From the NCBI GenBank assembly GCA_020848435.1, contig JADLAC010000049.1:16544-80543 (forward strand): a DNA stretch of 64,000 nucleotides, given 5' to 3'. Both the position numbers and the translations under genes were made by a program. The notes beneath the pieces were generated by a model. That model made no database searches and had not been told where the DNA came from. It worked only from the letters and a program-made list of their open reading frames with translations. Source of the DNA: Burkholderiales bacterium. Lineage in GTDB: Bacteria; Pseudomonadota; Gammaproteobacteria; Burkholderiales; WYBJ01. The stretch's first letter is position 1, and every line of letters begins with the position of its first letter. Below, piece after piece: positions 20,085-28,740 of this stretch.

Positions 20085-20376
20085 GTCGAGGCTGCGCCAC
20101 GGCCACGGCGTCGCGCGCGCCGACAAGACCGAGCTGCTGAAACGCCTCAACCGCATCGGCGGTCAGGTCGAGGGTGTCGCGCGCATGCTCGGCGAGGATC
20201 GCTACTGCATCGACATCGTCACGCAAATCGCCGCGGTGCGCTCCGCGCTCGACGCGCTCGCGCTCAAGCTGCTGCACGATCACGCCCACGGCTGCGTGCA
20301 GCACGCGGTGCATTCGGGCAAGGGTGACGAAGCGATCGAAGAGCTGATGAAAGTGGTACAGCGCTTCGCGCGCTGA
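20071..20376 (+). CDS. csoR: CsoR/RcnR/FrmR-family metal-sensing repressor
   Basis: A 101-residue all-helical DUF156 repressor. The Cu(I) ligand set of CsoR, Cys-X-His-X3-Cys, is visible as Cys46 (DRYCIDIV) with His71 and Cys75 (HAHGC). [19 protein letters not shown] is the signature first helix. It is the third gene of copA-copZ-csoR, and an inverted repeat of CsoR type sits in the copA promoter, so autoregulation by copper-released repression is the simplest model. FrmR (formaldehyde) or RcnR (nickel/cobalt) lack this residue set and neighbourhood. Confidence 0.9.
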   Translation: MPRSESRLRHGHGVARADKTELLKRLNRIGGQVEGVARMLGEDRYCIDIVTQIAAVRSALDALALKLLHDHAHGCVQHAVHSGKGDEAIEELMKVVQRFAR

Positions 20377-20386
20377 AACTGCGCTG

Positions 20387-20488
20387 CGGCGAGACTACCC
20401 GACCGCCCACCAGCGCTTGTATCGCGCAGCAGCCCAGCGCCCGGCGGGCAGCTCCGGCGAGACTACCAGATCACCCACCAGCGCTTGT
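20387..20488. repeat. Duplicated 34-bp segment spanning the bamD 3' end
   Basis: The 34 bases 20455-20488, which contain the last codons and stop of bamD, recur at 20387-20420 just beyond the gene with three mismatches. On the minus strand the gene copy encodes KRWWVIW-stop and the outside copy would read KRWWAVG-stop. The offset is 68 bases. It looks like a local duplication of the BamD tail. Confidence 0.8.
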
Positions 20489-21269
20489 CGCGCGTGCCCT
20501 TGCCGCTGAGATACTTGCTGTCGGGAAAGTTCTTCATCATGACGCGCTCGGCGTCGTTGCGCAGGTCGACCAGCCCCATGGCATCGTAGGCCTTCACCAT
20601 GATGAGCAAGCCTTCCTCGTTGGCCGGCGCCTGCGGATAGGTCACCAGCGCGGCTTGCGCGCGATTGGCGGCCGCGACGTAGGCCCCGCGCTTCAGGTAG
20701 TAGCGCGCGACATGCACCTCGTGCGAAGCAAGCGCATTGACCAGATAGCCCATGCGGGCACGGGCATCCTCGGCATACTTGCTCGCCGGGTAGCGCTGCA
20801 CCAGGTCCCTGAACGCGTCGAACGCCTCCTTGGCCGCCTTGGGATCGCGCTCCGTCAAGTCCTGCTGACTGACGATGTGAATGATGCCCAGGTCGTCGTT
20901 GAAGTTGGCCAGCCCCTTGAGATAGTAGGCGTAGTCAACGCTGGGATGGTTCGGATGCAGCTTGATGAAGCGATCCGCCGCGGCAACGGCGAGCGCCGGC
21001 TCGCCGTCCTTGAAGTGCGCGTAGGCGACCTCGAGCTGGGCCTGCTGGGCATAGCGCCCGTAGGGATAGCGCGCTTCGAGCTTCTCGTAGAGCTTGATCG
21101 CGTTGGCGTAGTTGCGCTCCATCAGCTCCGAGCGGGCTTCCGAGTAGAGCCGGGACACCGACCAGTCCTTGGTCTCGTCGATGCCGCCGCCGAAGCTGCC
21201 GCAGCCCGCGAGCAGCAGCGCACCCAACAGGACTACACTACGCAACCGACCGCTGCCGCTCGAAGCCAT
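20463..21269 (-). CDS. bamD: Outer membrane assembly lipoprotein BamD
   Basis: A 268-residue lipoprotein of the BAM complex, which inserts beta-barrel proteins into the outer membrane. The N-terminus has a signal sequence with lipobox LAGC (LLGALLLAGCGSFGGG), followed by TPR-like repeats, including LYEKLEARYPYGRYAQQAQLEVAYAHFK and FRDLVQRYPASKYAEDARARM. Length is typical. The ATG at 21269 places the charged stretch directly before the hydrophobic core; an upstream in-frame ATG at 21335 lies within the likely -10 box and was rejected. It is divergent from rluD. Confidence 0.94.
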   Translation of the reverse strand: MASSGSGRLRSVVLLGALLLAGCGSFGGGIDETKDWSVSRLYSEARSELMERNYANAIKLYEKLEARYPYGRYAQQAQLEVAYAHFKDGEPALAVAAADRFIKLHPNHPSVDYAYYLKGLANFNDDLGIIHIVSQQDLTERDPKAAKEAFDAFRDLVQRYPASKYAEDARARMGYLVNALASHEVHVARYYLKRGAYVAAANRAQAALVTYPQAPANEEGLLIMVKAYDAMGLVDLRNDAERVMMKNFPDSKYLSGKGTRDKRWWVIW

Positions 21270-21320
21270 GCTTTGCTCGCGCGCGGCGGCGCCGATCTTC
21301 GCAGCCGCACGTACTCGTGA

Positions 21321-22277
21321 ATGATGTCGACTCATTATAGCCCACAGGCCCGCGACCCCATCGAGCTCACCGTACCGCAGCACCTGGCGGGCTTGCGCCT
21401 GGACCAGGCGCTCGCCCGGCTGTTTCCCGAGCATTCGCGCAGCCGCATCGCCGCCTGGGTACGCGCCGAACACGTGCATGTCGGCGAAGCGCTCGGCAAG
21501 CCCAAGCAAAGAGTTTGGGGCGGCGAGCGCATCCGGCTGGACGCCGTGCCGGCAGTGCAGGCGCAGGCGCATGCGCCCGAGCCGTTCGCCTTGAACATCG
21601 TGTACGAAGACGACGCTCTGCTGGTGATCGACAAGCCGGCAGGGCTGGTGGTGCATCCGGGCAGCGGCAACTGGCACGGCACCATGCTCAACGCCCTGCT
21701 GCATCACGAACCTCGCCTCGCAGCCGTGCCCCGAGCCGGTATCGTGCATCGCCTGGACAAGGACACGAGCGGATTGCTGGTCGTGGCCAAGACCCTGGCG
21801 GCACAGACGAGCCTGGTGCGCCAGTTGCAGCAGCGTTCGGTCGGGCGCATCTACTGTGCGCTCGTCCGTGGCGACCTCGGCCATGCGGGCGTCATCGATG
21901 CGCCGATCGGCCGCCATCGCGTCCAGCGCACCCGCATGGCCGTCGTCGCGGGCGGACGCAGCGCGCTCACGCACTACCGCCCGCTGGAGCGCTTCGGCAC
22001 GGTCACGCGCATCGAGTGCCGGCTCGACACCGGGCGCACCCACCAGATCCGCGTACACCTGGCCTCCCTCGGCCATCCCGTGCTCGGCGATCCGACCTAT
22101 GGCGGGCGCGGCGCGCGCTCGCCGGCGCCGCCCGCCGGTCTTGCGCGCCAGGCGCTGCATGCGATGCGTCTGACCCTCGACCATCCGGCGACCGGCAAGC
22201 CGATGCACTGGGACTCGCCCTTGCCGGCGGACATGGCAGCAGTGCTGGCCGCTCTACGCGCGGGGAAACAGGCGTGA
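21321..22277 (+). CDS. rluD: 23S rRNA pseudouridine synthase RluD-type
   Basis: A 318-residue RluA-family pseudouridine synthase. It has an N-terminal S4-like RNA-binding domain (LRLDQALARLFPEHSRSRIAAW) and a catalytic domain with the Asp motif HRLDKDTSGLLVVAKT and the LDTGRTHQIRVHLASLGHPV block. In E. coli RluD modifies helix 69 of 23S rRNA; the bamD-rluD-pgeF neighbourhood matches that gene's usual place. The start lies 51 bases from the divergent bamD start. Its stop overlaps the pgeF start by 4 bases (GTGA). Confidence 0.93.
   Translation: MMSTHYSPQARDPIELTVPQHLAGLRLDQALARLFPEHSRSRIAAWVRAEHVHVGEALGKPKQRVWGGERIRLDAVPAVQAQAHAPEPFALNIVYEDDALLVIDKPAGLVVHPGSGNWHGTMLNALLHHEPRLAAVPRAGIVHRLDKDTSGLLVVAKTLAAQTSLVRQLQQRSVGRIYCALVRGDLGHAGVIDAPIGRHRVQRTRMAVVAGGRSALTHYRPLERFGTVTRIECRLDTGRTHQIRVHLASLGHPVLGDPTYGGRGARSPAPPAGLARQALHAMRLTLDHPATGKPMHWDSPLPADMAAVLAALRAGKQA
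21334..21339 (-). promoter_or_regulatory. Likely bamD -10 box
   Basis: On the minus strand 21339-21334 reads TATAAT, a perfect -10 hexamer, inside the first codons of the divergent rluD gene. The -35 region is poor. A start near 21327 would leave a leader of about 58 bases before the bamD ATG. Confidence 0.45.
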
Positions 22278-23020
22278 GCTTGCCGCCCGACTGGATCGTG
22301 CCGCACTGGCCGGCCCACCACCGCGTGCGCGCCTTCATCACGACGCGCTCGGGCGGCGCCAGCGCAGGGCCCTACGCGAGCTTCAACCTCGGCGATTCCA
22401 CCGGCGACGATCCGGCTGCCGTGCGCGAGAACAAACGCCGCTTGCACGCGCTGCTGCCGGCACCGCCGCGCTGGCTGCGACAAGTGCACGGCGCGAGCGT
22501 GGTGCGCGCCGACGAGATCGATGGCGCGATCGACGCCGATGCGTCGTATACCTGCCAAGCGGGGGTGGTATGCGCGGTCAAGATCGCCGATTGCATGCCG
22601 GTGCTGTTGAGCCGCGCGAACGGCGCCTGCGTCGGTATCGCGCATGCCGGCTGGCGCGGCTTGGCGGCGGGCGTCGTAGAGCGTACCGTGGCGGCGCTGG
22701 GCGGCGAGCCGCACGCCGTGCTTGCCTATCTCGGTCCCGCGATCGGACCGGCTGCGTTCGAAGTCGGCGACGACGTGCGCGCCGCGTTTTGCGATTTCGA
22801 CGCGGCGGCCGCGGCCGCGTTTCGCCCCTTGCGCACGGGCAAGTGGCTCGCCGACTTGTACGCGCTGGGGCGCCGGCGCCTGCACCGAAGTGGCGTCGAA
22901 CGCGTGTTCGGCGGCGGGTGCTGCACGTATTCCGAGCCGGTGCGTTTCTACAGCCACCGGCGCAACCCGGTCACCGGCCGCATGGCCGCCGTGATCTGGC
23001 TCGTCGAGGGCGCGGCTTGA
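22274..23020 (+). CDS. pgeF: PgeF/YfiH polyphenol oxidase family protein
   Basis: A 248-residue member of the YfiH/LACC1 family, linked in E. coli to editing of peptidoglycan precursors and biochemically able to act on purine nucleosides. Metal and substrate residues are visible in LRQVHGASVV, VKIADCMPVLLS, GIAHAGWRGLAAG and GGGCCTYSEPVRFYSHRR. Start: a GTG at 22274, overlapping the rluD stop in GTGA, gives the correct family N-terminus (SLPPDWIVPHWPA). The arrangement bamD / rluD-pgeF is common in proteobacteria. Confidence 0.9.
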   Translation: MSLPPDWIVPHWPAHHRVRAFITTRSGGASAGPYASFNLGDSTGDDPAAVRENKRRLHALLPAPPRWLRQVHGASVVRADEIDGAIDADASYTCQAGVVCAVKIADCMPVLLSRANGACVGIAHAGWRGLAAGVVERTVAALGGEPHAVLAYLGPAIGPAAFEVGDDVRAAFCDFDAAAAAAFRPLRTGKWLADLYALGRRRLHRSGVERVFGGGCCTYSEPVRFYSHRRNPVTGRMAAVIWLVEGAA

Positions 23021-23029
23021 AGGTATTCG

Positions 23030-23035
23030 TATAAT
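23030..23035 (+). promoter_or_regulatory. Consensus -10 box of the ZIP transporter gene
   Basis: TATAAT at 23030-23035 lies only 9 bases before the GTG start at 23045, so the transcript would begin about three bases before the start codon. No clear -35 is visible at the right distance. Confidence 0.5.
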
Positions 23036-23044
23036 TTTCGCTCC

Positions 23045-23851
23045 GTGCCCACATTACACGATCGGAATATCCCCTTGCCCATTCTCGGCTGGATCCTGCT
23101 GACCTGCGTGGCCGGCGGCGTGCTGTCCGTTGTCATGGCCGCCGCATTCGCGCTGCGTCTCAAACCGGCGCGCGTGCCGATGCTGATCAGCTTCGCGGTC
23201 GGTGCGCTGCTCGGTGCGGTGTTCCTCGAGATCCTGCCGCACGCCTTCAGCGCCGCGGACGACATCCGCGCCATGGCCGCCACCGTGCTGGGCGGCATCC
23301 TGCTTTTCTTCATGCTGGAGAAGCTGGTGCTGTGGCGCCACTGCCACGAGGAGCAGTGCGAGGCGCACGATCCCCATCGGCCGCCGAGCGATCACGGCCG
23401 CAGCGGCACCATGATCATGATCGGCGACACCGTACACAACTTCGTCGACGGCGTATTGATCGCGGCCGCCTTCCTCGCCGACGTGCAGCTCGGCATCGTC
23501 ACCGCGCTCGCCATCATCGCCCACGAGATTCCGCAGGAGGTGGGTGACTTCCTCATCCTGCTCAACTCCGGATTCAGCAAACGCAAGGCCTTCGCGGTGA
23601 ACCTGCTCACGAGTCTCGCCATGGTCATCGGCGGCCTGCTCGGTTATGCGGCGCTGTCGGAGCTGGCACAATGGATTCCTGCGCTGCTCGGCCTGGCCGC
23701 GGCGAGCATGCTGTACGTGTCGGTAGCCGACTTGATCCCGGGCCTGCACAAGCGCCCCGAGCTGCACCACTCGCTGTCGCAGCTCGCGCTGATCGGCTTC
23801 GGTATCGGCACCATCTGGGCAACGCACCTGTTGTTCGATCTCACTCATTGA
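23045..23851 (+). CDS. ZIP family divalent metal transporter
   Basis: A 268-residue polytopic membrane protein of the ZIP family, which takes up zinc or related divalent cations. About eight helices are seen. The paired metal-binding helices contain IGDTVHNFVDGVLIAAAF and IIAHEIPQEVGDFLILLNSG, the HNxxD and HExPxExxD signatures. A His-rich cytoplasmic loop (HCHEEQCEAHDPH) follows the third helix. The start is a GTG. No ribosome site is evident, and the -10 box immediately upstream suggests a leaderless message. The exact metal is not determinable. Confidence 0.9.
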   Translation: MPTLHDRNIPLPILGWILLTCVAGGVLSVVMAAAFALRLKPARVPMLISFAVGALLGAVFLEILPHAFSAADDIRAMAATVLGGILLFFMLEKLVLWRHCHEEQCEAHDPHRPPSDHGRSGTMIMIGDTVHNFVDGVLIAAAFLADVQLGIVTALAIIAHEIPQEVGDFLILLNSGFSKRKAFAVNLLTSLAMVIGGLLGYAALSELAQWIPALLGLAAASMLYVSVADLIPGLHKRPELHHSLSQLALIGFGIGTIWATHLLFDLTH

Positions 23852-23882
23852 CCTGGCCCATGGCGGCCGGCCGCGCTGCGCC

Positions 23883-25610
23883 GTGAACGAAACCCAAGCG
23901 AGGATCGAGCAAGCGTTGCGGGCATTGGCCACGGCCCGAGCAGCGTTCCAGCAAACGGCGAGTGGGCAGATGGAGAATGGCGCGCCGCCCGCCTTCGGCG
24001 AGCTGTTCAGTAGTCTCGTCGCCGCGCTGCTGGCCGATCCGGAGAAGCTCGCGCACTTGCAGGCCCGCTATTACCGCCAACAGCTCGACCTATGGCTGCG
24101 GATGTCCGGCCCGCGCGGCCCGTCGGCGCCGCCCCGAGCGGGCGAGCACGATGCGCGCTTTCGCGCCCCCGAGTGGCGCGAGCTCGCCTGGTTCGCCTAT
24201 CTACGCCAAAGCTACGCGCTGCTCGCCGAGTGGCTGCATGATCTGGTAGAGGCCACGCCAACCGACGCGGCGACGCGCCGCAAGCTCGCATTCTTCGTGC
24301 GCCAGTTCATCAGCGCCGCGGCACCGACTAATTCGGTATTTACCAATCCCGAGGCGATCCGGCTCGCGTTGCAAACGCGCGGCGAGAGCCTGCTCCGGGG
24401 CGCCGGCAACCTCAGTCGGGACGCCGCCAAGGGCAAGGTGAGCATGACCGACGAGGCGGCATTCGCCGTCGGGCGCAATCTCGCGCTCACCCCCGGGGCG
24501 GTGGTGTTCCAGAACGAGGTCATGCAGCTGCTGCAGTATCGCCTGAGCACGCCGAAAGTCCATCGCCGCGCGCTGCTCATCGTGCCGCCGTTCATCAACA
24601 AGTATTACATCCTGGATCTGCGGCCCGAGAACTCCTTCGTGCGCCATGCGATCGACAACGGTCTGAGCGTTTTCATGATCTCCTGGCGCAACGTGCCGCA
24701 GGCGCTGGGCACGTTCGGCTGGGATGATTACATCGAGCAGGGGGCGCTGGCCGCGATCGATGTGGTGCGTGCCGTCAATGCCAGTCGGCGCATCAATGTA
24801 TTGGGCTTCTGCGTCGGCGGCACCTTGCTCGCGGCCGCGCTCGCGGTCCTCGCCCGCCGGGGTCAAAGACCGGCTGCCTCGCTCACGCTGCTCGCCTCCT
24901 TGCTGGACTTCTCCGAGCCGGGCGACATCGGCGTGTATATCGACGAGGGCTATGTGAGCCGGTGCGAAGCCGCCTTTCGCGAGGGCGGAATCGTGCCGGG
25001 CTCACGCCTGGCGAACGCTTTCGCGAGCCTGCGGCCCGACGACCTGGTGTGGCGCTACGTGGTCGCCAACTATCTCAAGGGCGAGTCTCCGCCCGCCTTC
25101 GACCTGCTCTACTGGAACAGCGACAGCGCCAACCTGCCAGGACCGCTGTACGCCTACTATCTGCGCAACATGTATCTGCGCAACGCGTTGCGCGACGCCG
25201 ATGCGCTCACCCAATGCGGCGTACCGGTCGACCTGGGCCGCATCGCGGCGCCGGCCTACGTGCTCGCTACCGCGGAAGACCACATCGTCCCCTGGCGCGG
25301 CGCCTATGCAAGCGCCATGCTGTTGGGACCGGAGGTCACCTTCCTGCTGGGCGCAAGCGGACATATCGCAGGCGTGGTGAGCCCGCCCGGCAAGCCGCGG
25401 CGCAGCTACCGCACCGGGACGCTCGCGCCCGATGCCGACGCCTGGCTCGATAGCTCGAAAGAACATGCGGGGAGCTGGTGGCCGCATTGGCTCGAGTGGA
25501 TTCGCGCCCGTTCGGGCAATCAGGTCGCAGCGTCGCGCGAGCTTGGCAATGCGCGTTATCCGCCGATCGAGCCGGCGCCCGGAAGCTATGTCGGGGCGCG
25601 CGTCGAGTAG
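23883..25610 (+). CDS. phaC: Class I poly(3-hydroxyalkanoate) synthase PhaC
   Basis: A 575-residue polymerase that builds polyhydroxybutyrate-type granules from 3-hydroxyacyl-CoA. The lipase-like box GFCVGGT places the nucleophile at Cys310. The other triad members are the Asp in ATAEDHIVPW and the His in GASGHIAGVVSPPG. Length and sequence fit class I synthases, which act without PhaE. The start is a GTG shortly after the ZIP gene. The regulator phaR follows after about 160 bases. phaA and phaB are not in the window. Confidence 0.95.
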   Translation: MNETQARIEQALRALATARAAFQQTASGQMENGAPPAFGELFSSLVAALLADPEKLAHLQARYYRQQLDLWLRMSGPRGPSAPPRAGEHDARFRAPEWRELAWFAYLRQSYALLAEWLHDLVEATPTDAATRRKLAFFVRQFISAAAPTNSVFTNPEAIRLALQTRGESLLRGAGNLSRDAAKGKVSMTDEAAFAVGRNLALTPGAVVFQNEVMQLLQYRLSTPKVHRRALLIVPPFINKYYILDLRPENSFVRHAIDNGLSVFMISWRNVPQALGTFGWDDYIEQGALAAIDVVRAVNASRRINVLGFCVGGTLLAAALAVLARRGQRPAASLTLLASLLDFSEPGDIGVYIDEGYVSRCEAAFREGGIVPGSRLANAFASLRPDDLVWRYVVANYLKGESPPAFDLLYWNSDSANLPGPLYAYYLRNMYLRNALRDADALTQCGVPVDLGRIAAPAYVLATAEDHIVPWRGAYASAMLLGPEVTFLLGASGHIAGVVSPPGKPRRSYRTGTLAPDADAWLDSSKEHAGSWWPHWLEWIRARSGNQVAASRELGNARYPPIEPAPGSYVGARVE

Positions 25611-25648
25611 CGCGCCCGATGCACGCTCGCGCAGGTCGATTTCACGTC

Positions 25649-25702
25649 TTGAATTCGGCTTTACACAGGTGGTACAGTGGCGAACGCGCATTGTGCGGCG
25701 CA
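25649..25702 (+). promoter_or_regulatory. Candidate phaR promoter and PhaR-like site
   Basis: TTGAAT (25649-25654) and TACAGT (25673-25678) are separated by 18 bases. Just downstream, TGCGGCGCA (25694-25702) has the TGC-N3-GCA symmetry reported for PhaR targets in other bacteria. A site here would allow PhaR to repress itself until granules titrate it. The motif is short, so this is tentative. Confidence 0.35.
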
Positions 25703-25773
25703 TCATCAGCGATCGTTGAACCTGCCTCGGAAATATCGGCACGCGCTCGACCGCGTTGGCCGGAGGAACTGCC

Positions 25774-26367
25774 ATGAGCGAGACCCGCATCATCAAGAAG
25801 TACCCCAACCGCCGCCTCTACGATACGGCGACCAGCAGCTACATCACGCTGGCCGACGTAAAGAAGCTGGTGGTGGAGAACGTCGAGTTCAAAGTGGTCG
25901 ACGCCAAGACGGGTGACGACCTCACTCGTCCCATCCTGCTGCAAATCATCATCGAGGAAGAAGCCGCCGGCGCACCGATGTTTTCCTCCGACATGCTGTC
26001 GCAGATCATCCGCTTCTATGGCAACGCGATGCAGGGCATGATGGGCACGTTCCTGGAAAAGAACATCCAGACCTTCATGCAACTGCAACAGCGATTGCAG
26101 GAACAATCGCGCGGGGTGTACAGCGCCAATGCGATGCTCAAGCCCGATGCGTGGGCGGAATTCGTCAAGATGCAGGGCCCGGCGATCCAGGGCTTGATGA
26201 CCAACTACCTGGAGCAAAGCGCCACGGCATTCTTGCAGATGCAGAGCCAGCTCCAGCAGCAGACCCGCGACTTGTTCTCCCGCATGCCCTTCGCCAACCC
26301 GTTCTCGCAAGCCGCGGCGCCGGAAACGGCCGGACCGAAAAGCGAGGACGATTCCAAGGAGCGTTGA
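25774..26367 (+). CDS. phaR: Polyhydroxyalkanoate synthesis repressor PhaR
   Basis: A 197-residue regulator that binds both DNA and PHB granules and represses phasin genes and itself until polymer forms. The N-terminal PHB_acc domain is unmistakable (RIIKKYPNRRLYDTATSSYI), followed by PHB accumulation domain repeats and a Gln/Met-rich amphipathic C-terminal part (TFMQLQQRLQEQSRG). The ATG was chosen for the strong GGAGGA ribosome site 7 bases upstream; an in-frame start 18 bases earlier lacks one. Confidence 0.95.
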   Translation: MSETRIIKKYPNRRLYDTATSSYITLADVKKLVVENVEFKVVDAKTGDDLTRPILLQIIIEEEAAGAPMFSSDMLSQIIRFYGNAMQGMMGTFLEKNIQTFMQLQQRLQEQSRGVYSANAMLKPDAWAEFVKMQGPAIQGLMTNYLEQSATAFLQMQSQLQQQTRDLFSRMPFANPFSQAAAPETAGPKSEDDSKER

Positions 26368-26470
26368 GCGTCCCGTGCTGCCGAGGCAGGCCGTCGCCTC
26401 GATCTGAATCGCTGTTCTCGATCGTCGCCTCACCGCATTGCCCGCTGGTTCCTCCGCAACGTCGTAACGC

Positions 26471-27787
26471 ATGATCGCGCCCGCGCCCCGCATCGGCTTC
26501 GTTTCGCTCGGCTGCCCCAAGGCCTCGTCCGACGCCGAGCGCATCCTCACCCAACTGCGCGCCGAGGGCTACGCGGTTTCGCCGACCTACCGCGAAGCCG
26601 ACCTGGTGATCGTCAACACCTGCGGGTTCATCGATGCCGCGGTCGAGGAATCGCTGGAGGCCATCGGCGAAGCGGTGCGCGAAAACGGCCAGGTCATCGT
26701 AACCGGCTGCCTCGGCGCCAAAGCCGAGCTCGTGCGTTCAGCGCATCCGGGCGTGCTCGCTGTCACCGGCCCGCACGCGCTCGACGCGGTCATGCGCTCG
26801 GTGCACAGCCATCTGCCGCGACCGCACGATCCACGTTTCGACCTCGTTCCTGCGCAAGGCGTGCGCTTGACGCCGCGCCACTACGCCTACCTGAAGATCG
26901 CCGAAGGCTGCAACCACAAGTGCACCTTCTGCATCATTCCTTCACTGCGAGGCCCGCTCGCGAGCCGCCCGATCGGCGAGGTCATGCAGGAGGCGCAGCG
27001 TCTCGTCGCCGCGGGCGTGAAGGAGCTGCTGGTCATCTCGCAGGACACGAGCGCCTACGGGCTCGACGTGCGCTATCGGACCGGGTTCTGGAACGGGCGC
27101 CCGCTCAAGACTCGCATGACCGAGCTTGCCGCCGCGCTCGGCTCGCTCGGGGTCTGGGTGCGCCTGCATTACGTCTACCCGTATCCGCACGTGGACGAGG
27201 TGGTGCCGCTGATGGCCTCGGGAAAAATCCTGCCCTACCTCGACGTGCCCTTCCAGCACGCGAGCCGGCGCATCCTCAAGCTGATGAAACGCCCGGCCGA
27301 TGCCGGGGACAACCTGGAGCGCATCAGGCGCTGGCGCCAGATCTGTCCGGACATCACCTTGCGCAGCACCTTTATTGTCGGCTTCCCAGGCGAAACCGAA
27401 GCGGAGTTCCATGCCCTGCTCGAGTTCCTGCGCGAGGCGCAGCTCGACCGCGTCGGCTGCTTCGCCTATTCGCCGGTCGAAGGCGCGGCCGCGAACGCGC
27501 TCCCCGATCCGGTGCCAGATGCCGTGAAGCAGGAACGCCGCGAGCGCCTCATGCTGCTGCAAGCCGAGATCAGCGCACGGCGTTTGCGCGCCAAGGTGGG
27601 CCGCGAGCTGACCGTCCTGGTGGACACCGTCGAGGCGCGACGCGTTCGCGCGCGCTCCAGCGCTGACGCGCCTGAGATCGACGGCACCGTCATCGTCTCG
27701 GGCGCGCGGCGAGCGGCCGTGGGCGATCTGCTGGCGGTTCGGGTGACCCGGGCGGGACAACACGATCTGTGGGCGCGCGCGCTGTAG
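26471..27787 (+). CDS. rimO: Ribosomal protein S12 methylthiotransferase RimO
   Basis: A 438-residue radical-SAM methylthiotransferase that modifies the conserved Asp of ribosomal protein S12. Three domains: UPF0004 with cluster cysteines in SLGCPK, NTCGF and TGCLG; the radical-SAM core with CNHKCTFC ([17 protein letters not shown]); and a C-terminal TRAM domain ([19 protein letters not shown]). [13 protein letters not shown] is diagnostic of RimO rather than MiaB. Length is normal. Confidence 0.96.
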   Translation: MIAPAPRIGFVSLGCPKASSDAERILTQLRAEGYAVSPTYREADLVIVNTCGFIDAAVEESLEAIGEAVRENGQVIVTGCLGAKAELVRSAHPGVLAVTGPHALDAVMRSVHSHLPRPHDPRFDLVPAQGVRLTPRHYAYLKIAEGCNHKCTFCIIPSLRGPLASRPIGEVMQEAQRLVAAGVKELLVISQDTSAYGLDVRYRTGFWNGRPLKTRMTELAAALGSLGVWVRLHYVYPYPHVDEVVPLMASGKILPYLDVPFQHASRRILKLMKRPADAGDNLERIRRWRQICPDITLRSTFIVGFPGETEAEFHALLEFLREAQLDRVGCFAYSPVEGAAANALPDPVPDAVKQERRERLMLLQAEISARRLRAKVGRELTVLVDTVEARRVRARSSADAPEIDGTVIVSGARRAAVGDLLAVRVTRAGQHDLWARAL

Positions 27788-27828
27788 ACTACGCGCCCAA
27801 CGGGCCATTCGCAGGGAGGGAAGCTCAG

Positions 27829-28740
27829 GTGAGATACAAGACGCCGCTACGCATGGGCGCCGCCCTGTGCATCGCGCTCCTTCTGCACGCGCTCGCGGCG
27901 CGCGCGCAAGAGCGCTTTTCCTTGTTCGTCGGCAGCGATCCGAAGACGGTCGAGCGCATGGTCGAGCTCGCCGGATTGCGCGCCGGCGAGACCGTGATCG
28001 ACCTCGGCTCGGGGGATGGCCGGGTCGTCTTGGCGGCGGCGCAAGCCAATCCAAGCGTGCGCGGCATCGGCGTCGATATCGATGCCAAGCTCGTCAAGGA
28101 AGCGAGCCTCAAGGCGCAGGAGCTGGGCCTGTCGGAGCGCGTGCGCTTCGAGCACCGCAACGCCTTCGATGCCGATCTGTCGCAGGTCGATGTCATCTTC
28201 ATGTGGTTCTTCCCCGAGCTGATGCGCCTGGTCCGGGTCAAGATCCTGGAACAGGCGCGGCCCGGCACGCGGGTGGTGGCGCCGCTGTGGGGCTTCGGGA
28301 GCTGGTCACCGGATGCCGTCGTCAAGGAACCGGCCGAAGTGAGCCTATGGGTGGTGCCGGCGAAAGTCGGCGGCTACTGGAGCTGGCGCCTGCGCGCGGG
28401 CGGCGTGGAGCGCGATTACGCCGCCGTGTTCGAGCAGCGCTTCCAGGGACTCGAAGGCGTGGTGCGCGCGGGCAACCGGCACGGCATCTTCCATGATCTG
28501 AAGCTGCATGGCGATCAGGTTTCGTTCGTGCTCATGATGACCTTGCAGGACCTGGGCTTCACTCGCCACGAATTCAGCGGCCGCGTCAACGGCGACACGA
28601 TCCAGGGAGCGGTCAAGATCACGCTGCCACCCAAGAGCAACGAGGAGGACGAGGAATTGGAGAGCGTGGTGCTGCCCTGGCAGGCGCAGCGCTCGGCCAC
28701 ATCGGCGTTTTTCGCGCCCACCGGCGTGGATGTACGCTGA
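27829..28740 (+). CDS. Class I SAM-dependent methyltransferase with signal peptide (paralog 1)
   Basis: A 303-residue protein with a cleavable-looking signal peptide (LRMGAALCIALLLHALAARA, cut before QERFSLF). The Rossmann motif I VIDLGSGDGRVVLAAA and motif II-like GIGVDIDAKLVKEA of SAM-binding methyltransferases follow. The second half (from about residue 165) is a distinct domain ending FFAPTGVDVR. Substrate unknown. SAM is not expected in the periplasm, so either the leader is an uncleaved anchor with the domain inside, or the fold is used otherwise. The GTG at 27829, preceded by GGAGGGAAG, puts the start just before the signal peptide. Paralog 2 follows at once. Confidence 0.75.
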   Translation: MRYKTPLRMGAALCIALLLHALAARAQERFSLFVGSDPKTVERMVELAGLRAGETVIDLGSGDGRVVLAAAQANPSVRGIGVDIDAKLVKEASLKAQELGLSERVRFEHRNAFDADLSQVDVIFMWFFPELMRLVRVKILEQARPGTRVVAPLWGFGSWSPDAVVKEPAEVSLWVVPAKVGGYWSWRLRAGGVERDYAAVFEQRFQGLEGVVRAGNRHGIFHDLKLHGDQVSFVLMMTLQDLGFTRHEFSGRVNGDTIQGAVKITLPPKSNEEDEELESVVLPWQAQRSATSAFFAPTGVDVR

